The position numbers were made by a program, and so were the translations under genes. Below are positions 27,045 through 35,752 of a stretch of 64,000 nt of DNA, in pieces. Under the pieces are notes generated by a model that did no database searches, was not told the origin of the DNA, and saw only the letters and a program-made list of their open reading frames with translations. The DNA comes from Nostoc sp. CHAB 5824 (GTDB taxonomy: Bacteria; Cyanobacteriota; Cyanobacteriia; Cyanobacteriales; Nostocaceae), in assembly GCF_020829665.1 (NCBI RefSeq), contig NZ_JAIVFT010000015.1, forward strand, positions 124,001-188,000, given 5' to 3'. Each line of letters begins with the position of its first letter. Position 1 is the stretch's first letter.

Positions 27045-27220
27045 TCAAATACCCGACTTTTGATTGCTTACCTTGTTTCTCCCAAAAATCGAGATTTGGG
27101 CATTGTTAAATATCAACCCAAATCCCGACAGCAAACCACTTTCAACTTATCTCCACACCCTGCTTGACATTTTGACGATTGCTTTAAGTTGTCATCAATA
27201 GTCGCAGACTCGAAACAAGA

Positions 27221-27242
27221 CTGTTCTTGCGAAGAAGAACAG
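27221..27242 (-). terminator. Hairpin after pilT
   Basis: Stem CTGTTCTT/AAGAACAG with a 6-nt loop, 3 bp after the pilT stop codon. The T tract on the minus strand is weak, so intrinsic termination is only possible. Confidence 0.35.
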
Positions 27243-27244
27243 AC

Positions 27245-28519
27245 TTAAACTCGACCTCGGAGAAACTGCGCCATTTCGTTAGGAGTTGGTGACATTTCTA
27301 AAGCAGTTTCTTCGGTGATGCGGCCGTCTTGATAGAGATTGAGCAACGACTGATTCATCGTAATCATGCCGTCAAAGCCAGCTTGTTTCATCAACTCGCT
27401 AATTTCATCATACTTACCGTCTTTGATCCATTCTTTAATAGCCTCAGTGTTAATCAAGACATCATGGAAAGCAGCCCGCTTTCCGTCAGTTGTGCGACAC
27501 AAACCTTGGGCAATTACTGCCACTAAAGACTCAGAAATAGCCACCCGCATTGCATCCTGTTCTTCACCAGAGTAGAGATTGAGAATCCGCTCAATAGTTT
27601 TGACAGCGCTATTGGTGTGCAGGGTTCCCATGACCAAGTGACCAGTCTGAGCGGCTTTTAGGGCGGTGTTGACTGTTTCCTTATCCCGCATTTCACCCAC
27701 CAGAATCAAATCTGGGTCTTCCCGCAAAGCTGCTTTCAAAGCGTTGTCAAATTTCCGGGTGTGCATTCCCACTTCCCGCTGTTTGACTAAAGACTTGCGG
27801 CTTTGATGAACAAATTCTATTGGGTCTTCAATGGTGATGATATGCTTGGCCATCTCTTTATTGATGTAGTCAATCATCGCTGCCATTGTGGTGGACTTAC
27901 CTGAACCAGTGGGGCCAGTCACCAAAATTAAACCTTTGTGGTGATGACAAATATCCCGGAAAATTGGCGGTAAGTTCAACTGTTCCATAGTTAAAATTTT
28001 TAACGGAATCAAGCGCAACACCATTGCAGGCCCTTTGAGGGAGCCAAAAATATTAATCCGCACGCGAGCAAAGTCGTATTGAGTTGCTCCGTCAAATTCT
28101 AAGTGTTCTTCAAAGCGCTGAATTTCCCCCTCAGTCATCACCTCCCGCAGCCAATTCATAAAAGTTTCTTTATCTGTTTCTGGATAATCCGTTGATTGAA
28201 TTTCTCCTCGGTTGCGGAAGCGGGGTATTTCACCTACACCCAAGTGCAAGTCAGAATATCCCTGATCGTAAGCTTCCCTGATTAATTGCGCTAAAGTGAT
28301 TTGCGGACTGCTGTTTTTAGGGCGAACTGAACTAGGGATTGGCGGTGGACTACCCGGACGATGACTTGCAACAGGCGCGTTGCTACTCCTATCCATTGAC
28401 ATATCTAATGTTTGTGTCATTTGCCGCTGCGTACTAAAGGTTGGTGGTGGTGGCGGCATTGGTGGCAAGTTGCGTTCGGCAGCAGAGTTAGAATTTAATG
28501 GAGATTGTGATTCTGTCAT
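27245..28519 (-). CDS. pilT: PilT-family type IV pilus retraction ATPase
   Basis: This 424-residue secretion-type ATPase drives pilus retraction and twitching motility from the cytoplasmic base of the pilus. Walker A is GPTGSGKST (202-210). An Asp box (IITIEDPIEF), Walker B (DPDLILVGEMRD) and His box (GHLVMGTLHTNSA) follow. The C-terminal part has AFHDVLINTEAI, close to the AIRNLIRE region of PilT. The first 75 residues are a Pro/Ser-rich, probably disordered extension. It stands alone without pilB or pilC, so it may be the second cyanobacterial PilT rather than the pilB-linked one; that is an inference. It starts at ATG 28517-28519. Confidence 0.92.
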   Translation of the reverse strand: MTESQSPLNSNSAAERNLPPMPPPPPTFSTQRQMTQTLDMSMDRSSNAPVASHRPGSPPPIPSSVRPKNSSPQITLAQLIREAYDQGYSDLHLGVGEIPRFRNRGEIQSTDYPETDKETFMNWLREVMTEGEIQRFEEHLEFDGATQYDFARVRINIFGSLKGPAMVLRLIPLKILTMEQLNLPPIFRDICHHHKGLILVTGPTGSGKSTTMAAMIDYINKEMAKHIITIEDPIEFVHQSRKSLVKQREVGMHTRKFDNALKAALREDPDLILVGEMRDKETVNTALKAAQTGHLVMGTLHTNSAVKTIERILNLYSGEEQDAMRVAISESLVAVIAQGLCRTTDGKRAAFHDVLINTEAIKEWIKDGKYDEISELMKQAGFDGMITMNQSLLNLYQDGRITEETALEMSPTPNEMAQFLRGRV

Positions 28520-29255
28520 ATATCTTCACATTTGGCAGTTAAAAAGTTGAATTAACGAGAAGTCAAGTCACTTGCTTCGATGACTTTTTGAGAATGCTTG
28601 GGTGCTAGCTCTAGCAGTGATAGGAGACGATTGAAACTCTAGAACCACGGTCAATGCATTTCATCCACCTCAATTTGTATCTTTTGTTCTTGAAATTTCA
28701 TTACTCAAAATATTTAGAGAAATTATTTAACTTATCTAACCTGGTTTAACACACGGAAGTACTCAAACTCCCTCAGCAAAAGTACAGAGGTTTTTTGGTA
28801 ATTTATAATACTTTTGATAAAATATAAATATTCTGAGCTTTTTAGATGAGAGATTTATCCTACACATGGAGACGAATTGCCAGCAATTAACAGCACAAAC
28901 ACTAGCAGATCATTAATTCAGCCCATCTATAAATTATGAGAACAACTCCTAATTTTTATAAGAAATGTTAACTTGAATAGGAGTAATATTTTGGGGATCA
29001 AGGTTAAAAGCTTATAGTTTTTAGGTTATATACCTGAAGATAGATGAAAAAAACTTGTTTTTTTAATAGATAGAAACTTGACTTTATATTCATAATTACA
29101 AAAAACTAACTGTAAACTTTAGTAAACAAATGCTCATTTTTCAAATTAGTTTTTATATACTGAATTTCACTGAGAAACAAATTCAGTTTACTCGCCAAAA
29201 GTGAGATATGACTGAAAAATTAAAATTTGCTGTGTATTTTTGGGAGGAAAAGTCA
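28520..29255. other. Divergent intergenic region
   Basis: 736 bp between pilT and the small membrane protein gene. AT-rich, no repeats or genes recognised. It should contain both promoters; I could not identify a convincing one. Confidence 0.3.
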
Positions 29256-29630
29256 ATGGTTTCTGCTCAAAGCTCTAATCTAGGAAAGACCTACTCCTTG
29301 TTGATGATTAAAAGCTTTTTAATATGGACTTTTACATTGGCAGTGTGCTTGTTGGTTGTCGGTTTTCCACTAGTTGTCTTGATGGCTACGGTTGGATGTC
29401 TGTTGTCGATCATCTTGCAATCTGTAATGCCTGTTAGTGCTGTTTTGCTTGTAGCAGGCGGTTTAATCATGTTTAATGTCATGGCAGTTGTATTGGCTGC
29501 GGGTGTACTAACTCTTAAAGGAGTTCATCCTAGTCAAGTTAAATGGTTAAGCTGGCTGCATGGAGAGGCAGACCAAATGCAGACTAGTGTTTACGCTGCT
29601 TGCCCGTTAACTTGTGAGATTAAAATGTAA
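29256..29630 (+). CDS. Small two- to three-helix membrane protein
   Basis: The protein has 124 residues from ATG 29256, supported by GGGAGGA at 29242-29248. Two long hydrophobic stretches, SFLIWTFTLAVCLLVVGFPL with its continuation and VSAVLLVAGGLIMFNVMAVV, indicate an inner-membrane protein with a short polar C-terminus. I recognise no family. Its last codons and the terminator behind it are duplicated directly downstream. It is monocistronic. Confidence 0.65.
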   Translation: MVSAQSSNLGKTYSLLMIKSFLIWTFTLAVCLLVVGFPLVVLMATVGCLLSIILQSVMPVSAVLLVAGGLIMFNVMAVVLAAGVLTLKGVHPSQVKWLSWLHGEADQMQTSVYAACPLTCEIKM

Positions 29631-29663
29631 TCATTACAGGTGAATACGACAAACAGTGCGTCT

Positions 29664-29685
29664 GCCCGGTTAAGCCGGGTTTTTT
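29664..29685 (+). terminator. Intrinsic terminator 1
   Basis: GC-rich stem CCCGG/CCGGG with loop TTAAG followed by six T, 34 bp after the stop codon at 29630. Confidence 0.85.
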
Positions 29686-29757
29686 CATGCTTTTTGTAAT
29701 TTTACTTGTGAGATCAAGATGTAATCATTACAGATTAATTCAATAAACAGTGCATCT

Positions 29758-29779
29758 GCCCGATTCAGCCGGGTTTTTT
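29758..29779 (+). terminator. Intrinsic terminator 2 (duplicate)
   Basis: Stem CCCG/CGGG followed by six T. It is the duplicated copy of terminator 1 with a slightly weaker stem. Confidence 0.75.
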
Positions 29780-29821
29780 CATGCTTTTTGTGTGATTTAT
29801 CCTTTTATATTTATGATTTGT

Positions 29822-29904
29822 GTAATGATTGACCGTTAACTATTGACTATTGACCATAGACCATTGACTATAACCATTGGCAAATGACAGATGACTAATG
29901 ACAA
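29822..29904. repeat. Heptamer-type tandem repeat upstream of wecB
   Basis: Degenerate heptamers of the TGACTAT/TGACCAT/AATGACA type run into the wecB ATG. This is the same repeat class as 5785-5871. Confidence 0.7.
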
Positions 29905-31035
29905 ATGACTAATCAAAAACGCGTTTGCATTATCTTGGGTACTCGTCCGGAAGCGATAAAACTAGCTCCAGTGATTCAGGTTTTTCAAAAATATTCAAGT
30001 TTTGAATGCCAAGTAATTCTAACTGGACAGCATCGAGAGATGGTTGAGCAAGTTATGCAGTTGTTCAACATTAAGGCAGATTATGACTTGGAAATTATGC
30101 AGGTTCAGCAATCTCTAAATGATATTACCTGCCGTAGTTTACAAGGGTTAGAAGCATTATTTAAGGAGAAAAAACCAGATTTAGTAGTGGTGCAGGGAGA
30201 CACTACCACGGCTTTTGCCGCAGCTTTGGCAGCTTTTTATCAAAAAATCCCTATAGGTCATGTAGAAGCAGGGTTAAGAACTGATGATATCTTTAATCCT
30301 TATCCAGAAGAAGCTAATCGGCGGTTGATTTCTCAAATTACTCAGTTGCACTTTGCGCCGACTCCTTGGGCTGTGGAAAACTTGCATCGTTCTGGTGTTT
30401 TAGGTGAAATTCACATGACGGGTAACACTGTAATTGATGCGCTGTTGAATGTAGCTGCAACCCAAGCAGTTTGCAATGTACCAGGCTTAGACTGGGATTC
30501 ATATCGCGTTTTGCTAGCAACAGTTCATCGTCGGGAGAATTGGGGAGAACCACTACAAGCGATCGCTCAAGGCTTTTTACAAATCTTAGACAAGTTTCCT
30601 GATACAGCTTTGCTATTACCATTACACCGCAATCCAACAGTGCGAGTTCCGTTGCAGGAACTTTTAGGGAATCATCCCCGAATTTTCTTAACAGATCCTC
30701 TAGATTATGGTGAATTGGTGGGAGCAATTGGGCGATCGCATCTTTTGCTCACTGATTCTGGTGGTTTGCAAGAAGAAGCCCCCAGCTTGGGAAAACCAGT
30801 ACTAGTTTTAAGAGACACCACCGAAAGACCAGAGGCTGTTGTAGCCGGAACAGCCAAACTTGTAGGCACAACGAGTGAGAACATTTTTGCAAATGCTGCT
30901 GAGTTACTGGGCGATCCAGATGCTTATGAAGCAATGGCAAATGCAATTAATCCCTTTGGAGATGGTCATGCAGCAGAGCGCATCTTGCAGATTGTGCAGA
31001 ATTACCTGGGTCTTTCATCAGAAATATCAACTTAG
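29905..31035 (+). CDS. wecB: UDP-N-acetylglucosamine 2-epimerase (non-hydrolysing)
   Basis: This 376-residue enzyme interconverts UDP-GlcNAc and UDP-ManNAc in the cytoplasm for surface polysaccharide synthesis. It shows the N-terminal GTRPEAIKLAPVI, the catalytic-type acids in QGDTTT, HVEAGLRT and YPEEANRR, the His of TVHRREN and the C-terminal UDP-binding TDSGGLQEEAPSLGKP. The length is typical. The ATG at 29905 lies at the end of a heptamer tract with no obvious Shine-Dalgarno. No wecC or polymer genes are adjacent. A good terminator follows at 31082. Confidence 0.92.
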   Translation: MTNQKRVCIILGTRPEAIKLAPVIQVFQKYSSFECQVILTGQHREMVEQVMQLFNIKADYDLEIMQVQQSLNDITCRSLQGLEALFKEKKPDLVVVQGDTTTAFAAALAAFYQKIPIGHVEAGLRTDDIFNPYPEEANRRLISQITQLHFAPTPWAVENLHRSGVLGEIHMTGNTVIDALLNVAATQAVCNVPGLDWDSYRVLLATVHRRENWGEPLQAIAQGFLQILDKFPDTALLLPLHRNPTVRVPLQELLGNHPRIFLTDPLDYGELVGAIGRSHLLLTDSGGLQEEAPSLGKPVLVLRDTTERPEAVVAGTAKLVGTTSENIFANAAELLGDPDAYEAMANAINPFGDGHAAERILQIVQNYLGLSSEIST

Positions 31036-31081
31036 GAACGTGGATTAAACAAAATGCAAAATTTCTGTTTTTTAGGGTGCA

Positions 31082-31117
31082 AAAAACCGGGGTAAAAACC
31101 GGTTTTTCTTTTTTTAG
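31082..31117 (+). terminator. Intrinsic terminator after wecB
   Basis: Stem AAAAACCGG/CCGGTTTTT with an 8-nt loop, then a T-rich tail TTTTCTTTTTTT, 47 bp after the wecB stop. Confidence 0.75.
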
Positions 31118-31237
31118 TTTAACCTGACAAAAGCCCCACGTCTCAGGTGATAGCCGAGCGTGGGATGAATGATTTCTCTCCATCCCACAAGAAAATAGTA
31201 GAACCTAGAAACGAGATTTTCAAAGGATGGCTTCTGG

Positions 31238-31906
31238 TTAAATACCCAAAGCTAATCTAGTTTCGGGCCCCACTGCACCATCTACAAGTAGACCTTTACT
31301 TGCCTGAAAGCTTCGGACTCGGCTAACAGTTTCTTGACCGTAAATTCCATCAACTCTGAGATTACCTAAAGCTGTTTGAACGTCTCTTACAAGCTGACCT
31401 CTAGAACCACGAGTAAGAATGACTGAACCACCAACGCCACCTGGTCTAGTCACAGGAGGATAATTAGTTCTATCACCAACCCATCGAGCAAAAACGTATC
31501 TACCCGTAGAAAGCCTAGCAAAACCGTTTTCATACCTTTCAATCGCTGGAAGTGTTGCACCATTTGGTACACAATCCACATATGAGTAGTTAGTGCTTGG
31601 CCCTGTACGGATACGCAAACAACTGCCGTTAGTCTTTACATATGCAGCCGAACTCATTTGAATTTGGGCAGCAGCAATAAGTAATACACCAACACCAGCT
31701 AAAGCTAACCAAGCTGAAGATTTAAAAAGTTTTTTCCAAGTGAATTTAGGTTTGGTAATTTCAAATGTCTCTTTTTTAGTAATAACTATGTCAGAAGATT
31801 TAAGAGATTTTTTGCTATTTAATTGAGATTTAGACGGATTATATTTGGTATTTCGAGATGCTTCTTCTTGAGCAATAAACATGTGAGAATAAGCAAGATA
31901 TTCCAT
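31238..31906 (-). CDS. SH3-like plus peptidoglycan-binding domain protein
   Basis: The 222-residue protein has a polar N-terminal 60 residues and one membrane helix (about 65-87, SAWLALAGVGVLLIAAAQIQ). An SH3b-type domain follows (SCLRIRTGPSTNYSYVDCVP), then a peptidoglycan_binding_1 repeat at the C-terminus (SRGQLVRDVQTALGNLRVDG, VRSFQASKGLLVDGAVGPET). It is likely a single-pass membrane protein whose periplasmic part binds the cell wall. No enzymatic domain is present. A GGGGTG site precedes ATG 31904-31906. It converges with wecB. Confidence 0.85.
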   Translation of the reverse strand: MEYLAYSHMFIAQEEASRNTKYNPSKSQLNSKKSLKSSDIVITKKETFEITKPKFTWKKLFKSSAWLALAGVGVLLIAAAQIQMSSAAYVKTNGSCLRIRTGPSTNYSYVDCVPNGATLPAIERYENGFARLSTGRYVFARWVGDRTNYPPVTRPGGVGGSVILTRGSRGQLVRDVQTALGNLRVDGIYGQETVSRVRSFQASKGLLVDGAVGPETRLALGI

Positions 31907-32063
31907 AATGCACCCCTTTATATGAAAAAATGAGTACTCACAGAGAATTATTTCAGTCTTCTCTGTATTTATTCTTAGTATATTTTATATCCCTGTGCTT
32001 TAAAAAGGTTTTTGCTAGTAGCGAAATTAAGAAAAAATAAAATTAGTCAAAAGATTCCTAAGA

Positions 32064-32155
32064 AAATGCGATGTCTACAACGGACTACGCCAACGCGCTG
32101 ATTTAATATAAAAATCACTAGGCGTTGGCATAATTCGCTATAGACATCGCATTTT
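32064..32155. repeat. 92-bp long imperfect palindrome
   Basis: The arms begin AAAATGCGATGTCTA and end TAGACATCGCATTTT. The inner arms GCCAACGCGC and GCGTTGGC also pair. The whole segment can fold into one hairpin with a small internal mismatch zone. It has a MITE-like appearance, but I see no second copy in this window. Confidence 0.65.
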
Positions 32156-32328
32156 CAAAATAAATAAAATTTAGTTAAAGCTTTCTTCCTTACTGGCTTC
32201 TGCCTTGTTGCATCCAAATATTTGACACTCTCCGCCCTACAAGTGCGGAGATTCTTCAGCACTGTATTGATAAGAATGATGACACAAAGTCGTCCTTCTA
32301 GGATGGGGCAACATCCCATTAATTTCGG

Positions 32329-32739
32329 TCAAGCGTATTGTTTGAGTCCAACTAAACTAGCAACCACAGAAGCTAAAGCCTCTAAATCTATCGGCTTGCA
32401 TCGGTATATATCATAACCTGCTAATAACGCACGATTACGGTCTTCGTCGTAAGCAGATGCCGTCAGAGCAATAGCTGGAATCTTTCTCCCTCGCCTTGCT
32501 TCCAGCTTTTTGATCTTCATGAGCAATGAGCAGCCGTTTTCATCCGGTAAATAAATGTCACTAATCAAAATGTCTGGTTTAAAGAATGACATTATTTCTA
32601 GAGCATCACCTGCCGAAGCCGCTGTGACAACTTCTGCTCCGTCTATTTGAAACAGGAAGGTAAGTAATGTTCTCGTATCATCATCATCATCGACAACGAG
32701 CAATCGCAAACCCTCAAAAGACATCAATTGATTAGACAT
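32329..32739 (-). CDS. Single-domain response regulator
   Basis: 136 residues starting at ATG 32737-32739, preceded by GGGA. It is a stand-alone receiver domain: acidic cluster VVDDDDDTR, phospho-acceptor Asp in ILISDIYLPDENG, Thr of ALTASA and Lys of RCKPID are all present. It is likely phosphorylated by an unlinked hybrid kinase. No output domain and no kinase neighbour. An upstream in-frame TTG would add 8 residues and lacks support. Confidence 0.85.
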   Translation of the reverse strand: MSNQLMSFEGLRLLVVDDDDDTRTLLTFLFQIDGAEVVTAASAGDALEIMSFFKPDILISDIYLPDENGCSLLMKIKKLEARRGRKIPAIALTASAYDEDRNRALLAGYDIYRCKPIDLEALASVVASLVGLKQYA

Positions 32740-32881
32740 TATTCCCACCGCCGTATAGCTCAAGCATCTGGAGTAGCAGTTGCATCAAAAGGCACGCATT
32801 TGTCAATACCATTTTATGCATTCTTTATTAAATCTTAATGGAGTTAGTAGCAAGCGTCTGTCCGGTGTCGGACATAGTAAC

Positions 32882-33631
32882 TTAAAATGATTTATTCATC
32901 GGCGATCGCGCCTTATGATTCCCCAGCAACCGAGCAAATTCGTTTTGGATGACTCGATAACACTCGCAGGAAGTTGCTTCCAGATGCTCTCGGTTCAGAA
33001 TGCTAATATGACCACGTTGGTAGCTGATCATTCCGGCTCGGCTGAGGGTGCTAGCCGCTACTGTCACGCCGGAACGGCGTACACCTAGCATCTGGGAAAT
33101 AAATTCTTGCGTCAGCGGGAAATCTTCTAATTCCAGACGCTCAGAGACTGTCAGTAGCCAACGAGCCAGCCGTTCCTCCAGTGTATGGAGACGGTTACAG
33201 GCAGTTCCTTGCGCCAGTTCAGCGTATGCAGCTTGTACATAGCGCAACAGCAGGATTTGAATAGCTCCGCCCCGATTGAACTCGGCTTTGAGTACATCTG
33301 CATTCATCTGCATTCCAGCGCCCGAAACTTGCACAAACGCTGTTGTGGTTGTAATGTTGTTTCCTAAAATTATCGGGATACCCACCATGCCTTCATTGCT
33401 CACTAAACCAGCTTCCACAGTCGAACCATTTTCCATAGTGGTAACTATAGAAACCACTGCCTTATCAGGAAAATAGACCTGTGCGATCGGTTCGCCTGCT
33501 TGGTAAAGGACTTTCCGTAATGGGAGCGCAACCAGCTTTAAATGAGGGACAAGGCGTTCATAATCACTGGCTGGCAAAGCTGCGAGCAGCTTATTTGGTG
33601 GTTGCTGAAAAAGGCTTTTATCTAATGACAT
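32882..33631 (-). CDS. Crp/Fnr-family transcriptional regulator, paralogue 1
   Basis: The 249-residue protein has an N-terminal cNMP-binding-like barrel (LRKVLYQAGEPIAQVYFPDKA, GSTVEAGLVSNEGMVG) without the standard FGE...RTA cassette, so the ligand is probably not cAMP. A dimerisation helix and a Crp-type HTH follow (LTQEFISQMLGVRRSGVTVA). AAGGAGAG precedes ATG 33629-33631. It is a close paralogue of the next gene upstream, in the same orientation, and shares its leader sequence, which points to tandem gene duplication. Each gene probably has its own promoter. Confidence 0.85.
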   Translation of the reverse strand: MSLDKSLFQQPPNKLLAALPASDYERLVPHLKLVALPLRKVLYQAGEPIAQVYFPDKAVVSIVTTMENGSTVEAGLVSNEGMVGIPIILGNNITTTTAFVQVSGAGMQMNADVLKAEFNRGGAIQILLLRYVQAAYAELAQGTACNRLHTLEERLARWLLTVSERLELEDFPLTQEFISQMLGVRRSGVTVAASTLSRAGMISYQRGHISILNREHLEATSCECYRVIQNEFARLLGNHKARSPMNKSF

Positions 33632-33660
33632 TAGAAGTCACTCTCCTTAAGGTAGGTGAC

Positions 33661-33736
33661 TCTAGAAAAGCCAACTCAGGGCATAAGGAAAGAATTTCAG
33701 AATTTGATCCTAATGTCGAAAGGTGTATTCTCTAAA
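33661..33736 (-). promoter_or_regulatory. Conserved leader block upstream of Crp paralogue 1
   Basis: The segment shares CTAGAAAAG, CAACT, GGCATAAGGA, CCTAATGTC, AAAGGTGTA and CTCTAAA in the same order with 34581-34658. Conservation outside the coding regions suggests a shared promoter or operator, or simply recent duplication. Confidence 0.45.
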
Positions 33737-33819
33737 GGAACACGGGGACAATCTAAAAAATCTTAAATGAACAGAGTTGTTCGAGTCTGTGCAGTTTCGT
33801 ACATGGAAGCTTAAAAAAA

Positions 33820-34557
33820 TTATTTTTGCCGTTTATTGGGTTTATTGCCCAATAAACGAACAAATTCATTTTCTATAACCTGGTAACATTCACAAGCAGT
33901 TTTTTCTAAAGCCTCTCGATTCAGAATGTTAATCTGACCACGGTGGTAGGCGAGCATTCCGCCTTCGCTCAGGATGTTAGCTGCTTCGGTGACACCAGCA
34001 CGACGTACACCCAACATCTGCGAGATAAATTCTTGCGTGAGTGGAAATTCGTCTGATTCCAGACGATCAGAAACTGTTAGTAACCACCGAGCCAGCCGCT
34101 TTTCTAGCTTATGAAGACGGTTGCAGGCAGATCCTTGTGCTATTTGAGTGTACATACCTTGCACGTAGCGCAGTAACACGCTCTGAAGGGCTGTACCCCG
34201 ATTGAACTCGCTCCTAAGTATATCCGCATCCATCTGCATTCCAACGCCTGGAATCTGCACAAATGCTGTTGTGGTTGTGGTGTTGTCTCCTAAAATTATG
34301 GGCATACCCACCATGCCTTCATTACTCACTAAACCAACTTCCACAGTCGAGCCATCTTCCATAGTGGTGACTATAGAAACCACTGCCTTATTAGGAAAAT
34401 AGACCTGTGTGATTGGTTCGCCTGGTTCGTAAAGGACTTTCCGAAGTGGGAGCGGAACCAGCTTCAGATGGGGAACAAGACGCTCATAATCACTGGGTGG
34501 CAGAACTGCCAGCAGATTATTTTCTGGTTGCTCAAGGGCATTTTTGTTTAATGACAT
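33820..34557 (-). CDS. Crp/Fnr-family transcriptional regulator, paralogue 2
   Basis: 245 residues from ATG 34555-34557, supported by AGGAG 9 nt upstream; a longer frame exists but lacks a start signal. It is nearly colinear with paralogue 1, with the same atypical sensor barrel (LRKVLYEPGEPITQVYFPNKA) and HTH (LTQEFISQMLGVRRAGVTEA). Differences are spread evenly, with a shorter C-terminus (LLGNKPNKRQK). The regulon is unknown. Confidence 0.85.
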   Translation of the reverse strand: MSLNKNALEQPENNLLAVLPPSDYERLVPHLKLVPLPLRKVLYEPGEPITQVYFPNKAVVSIVTTMEDGSTVEVGLVSNEGMVGMPIILGDNTTTTTAFVQIPGVGMQMDADILRSEFNRGTALQSVLLRYVQGMYTQIAQGSACNRLHKLEKRLARWLLTVSDRLESDEFPLTQEFISQMLGVRRAGVTEAANILSEGGMLAYHRGQINILNREALEKTACECYQVIENEFVRLLGNKPNKRQK

Positions 34558-34580
34558 TAGGATTCTCCTGAATGTAGCCG

Positions 34581-34658
34581 TCTCTAGAAAAGGCAACTGT
34601 CGGCATAAGGAGAAATATCGACAATCTAACCCTAATGTCAAAAGGTGTAATTTCTAAA
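34581..34658 (-). promoter_or_regulatory. Conserved leader block upstream of Crp paralogue 2
   Basis: Counterpart of 33661-33736; see that entry for the shared blocks. Confidence 0.45.
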
Positions 34659-35752
34659 AAAGTTCTAATAAAAGATTAGAATTTTTATACTCATATATGT
34701 ATGTAATCTAACATAAATAAATTATTTATAGAAGGATAGGGAGAAAAAATCCCAAATTTTTTATTTAAAAAATTTGGTGTAGGTCGCTAAACCATCTATC
34801 TAAAGACGAAGAGTAAAATAAGACAAATAAATCTAGCAAAATATTAAGTACAGACCACAAGAAATCAAGTATATTGGCGATTATTAAATCCAGGATTTAG
34901 CAAAATTAATAGGAAGGAGAAAAAATCAGTAGTGTTGGCTTAAAGGTAAGCAATCCCAATAATTGGAATCGCTAAATTTCACTGTAATTACACTTGCGAT
35001 CGCATAATTAAATCAAATGATGTTTACTTACTTGCTTACTCTTCAGTATTTATTAAATATTGGTTCATTAGTAAAAAATATACTAATAGCAATAGCTTAT
35101 TTAATACCATCATAATCATCTCAGCAAACTTTTTAAATATTTCTATTTGATTGTGACTTCAATCATATTGCTATAGACATGAGTATCGTAGGAAGCGATC
35201 GCAACAAAAAATTCCTGGTTATATAAATCATTAAAACCCTAAATCTATGTCATTGCTACCAGGTGTTATGAACTCTCCCAAATAAAAATGGTAGTTTTTT
35301 ATACTGCAAAGCCAAGCTACTTAGAACCAAGTATATTAATATAAATATTTATTAAGACTTAATTCTAGAAGAATCTTAAGATTTTTTGATATACTACGGT
35401 AAATCTACTAACTTATTGTAGTATATACTCAGGCTAGAATAGTCCATCTCACAAATACCCAATAAAAGTAAGTATTTTTTACTACAATTTTAGAGTTTTT
35501 ATTACTTCAAGCTTGCTTACTTATCTGGTTAATCTATGCAATAATAAACAACTGTGCCCATTAAATACGCTTTATCTACCGACTTTTAGTATTATCAGCA
35601 AATTAATATGTGCTGAGAAATTTATATTGGTTTATTGCTAAATTCAGTGTTATTTGAAGCTAATTTAATTAAAAATAATAGCGTCCTTGACAAAATGCAA
35701 AATCTCCAACAAAAATATCACTGTTAAATCGATTTTAAAGCAACGCGGAAAC
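34659..35752. other. Long AT-rich intergenic region
   Basis: Almost 1.1 kb between the Crp paralogue and the aldo-keto reductase gene. It has many short A/T runs, one HIP1-like site and no open frame, tandem repeat or hairpin that I can defend. Confidence 0.35.

Larger units (their letters stand above)
29610..29791. repeat. Tandem duplication of gene end plus terminator
   Basis: 29610-29697 and 29704-29791 are direct copies offset by 94 bp. Shared runs include ATGTAATCATTACAG, AACAGTGC and CCGGGTTTTTTCATGCTTTT. The first copy overlaps the last seven codons of the membrane protein; the second is non-coding. Confidence 0.85.
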
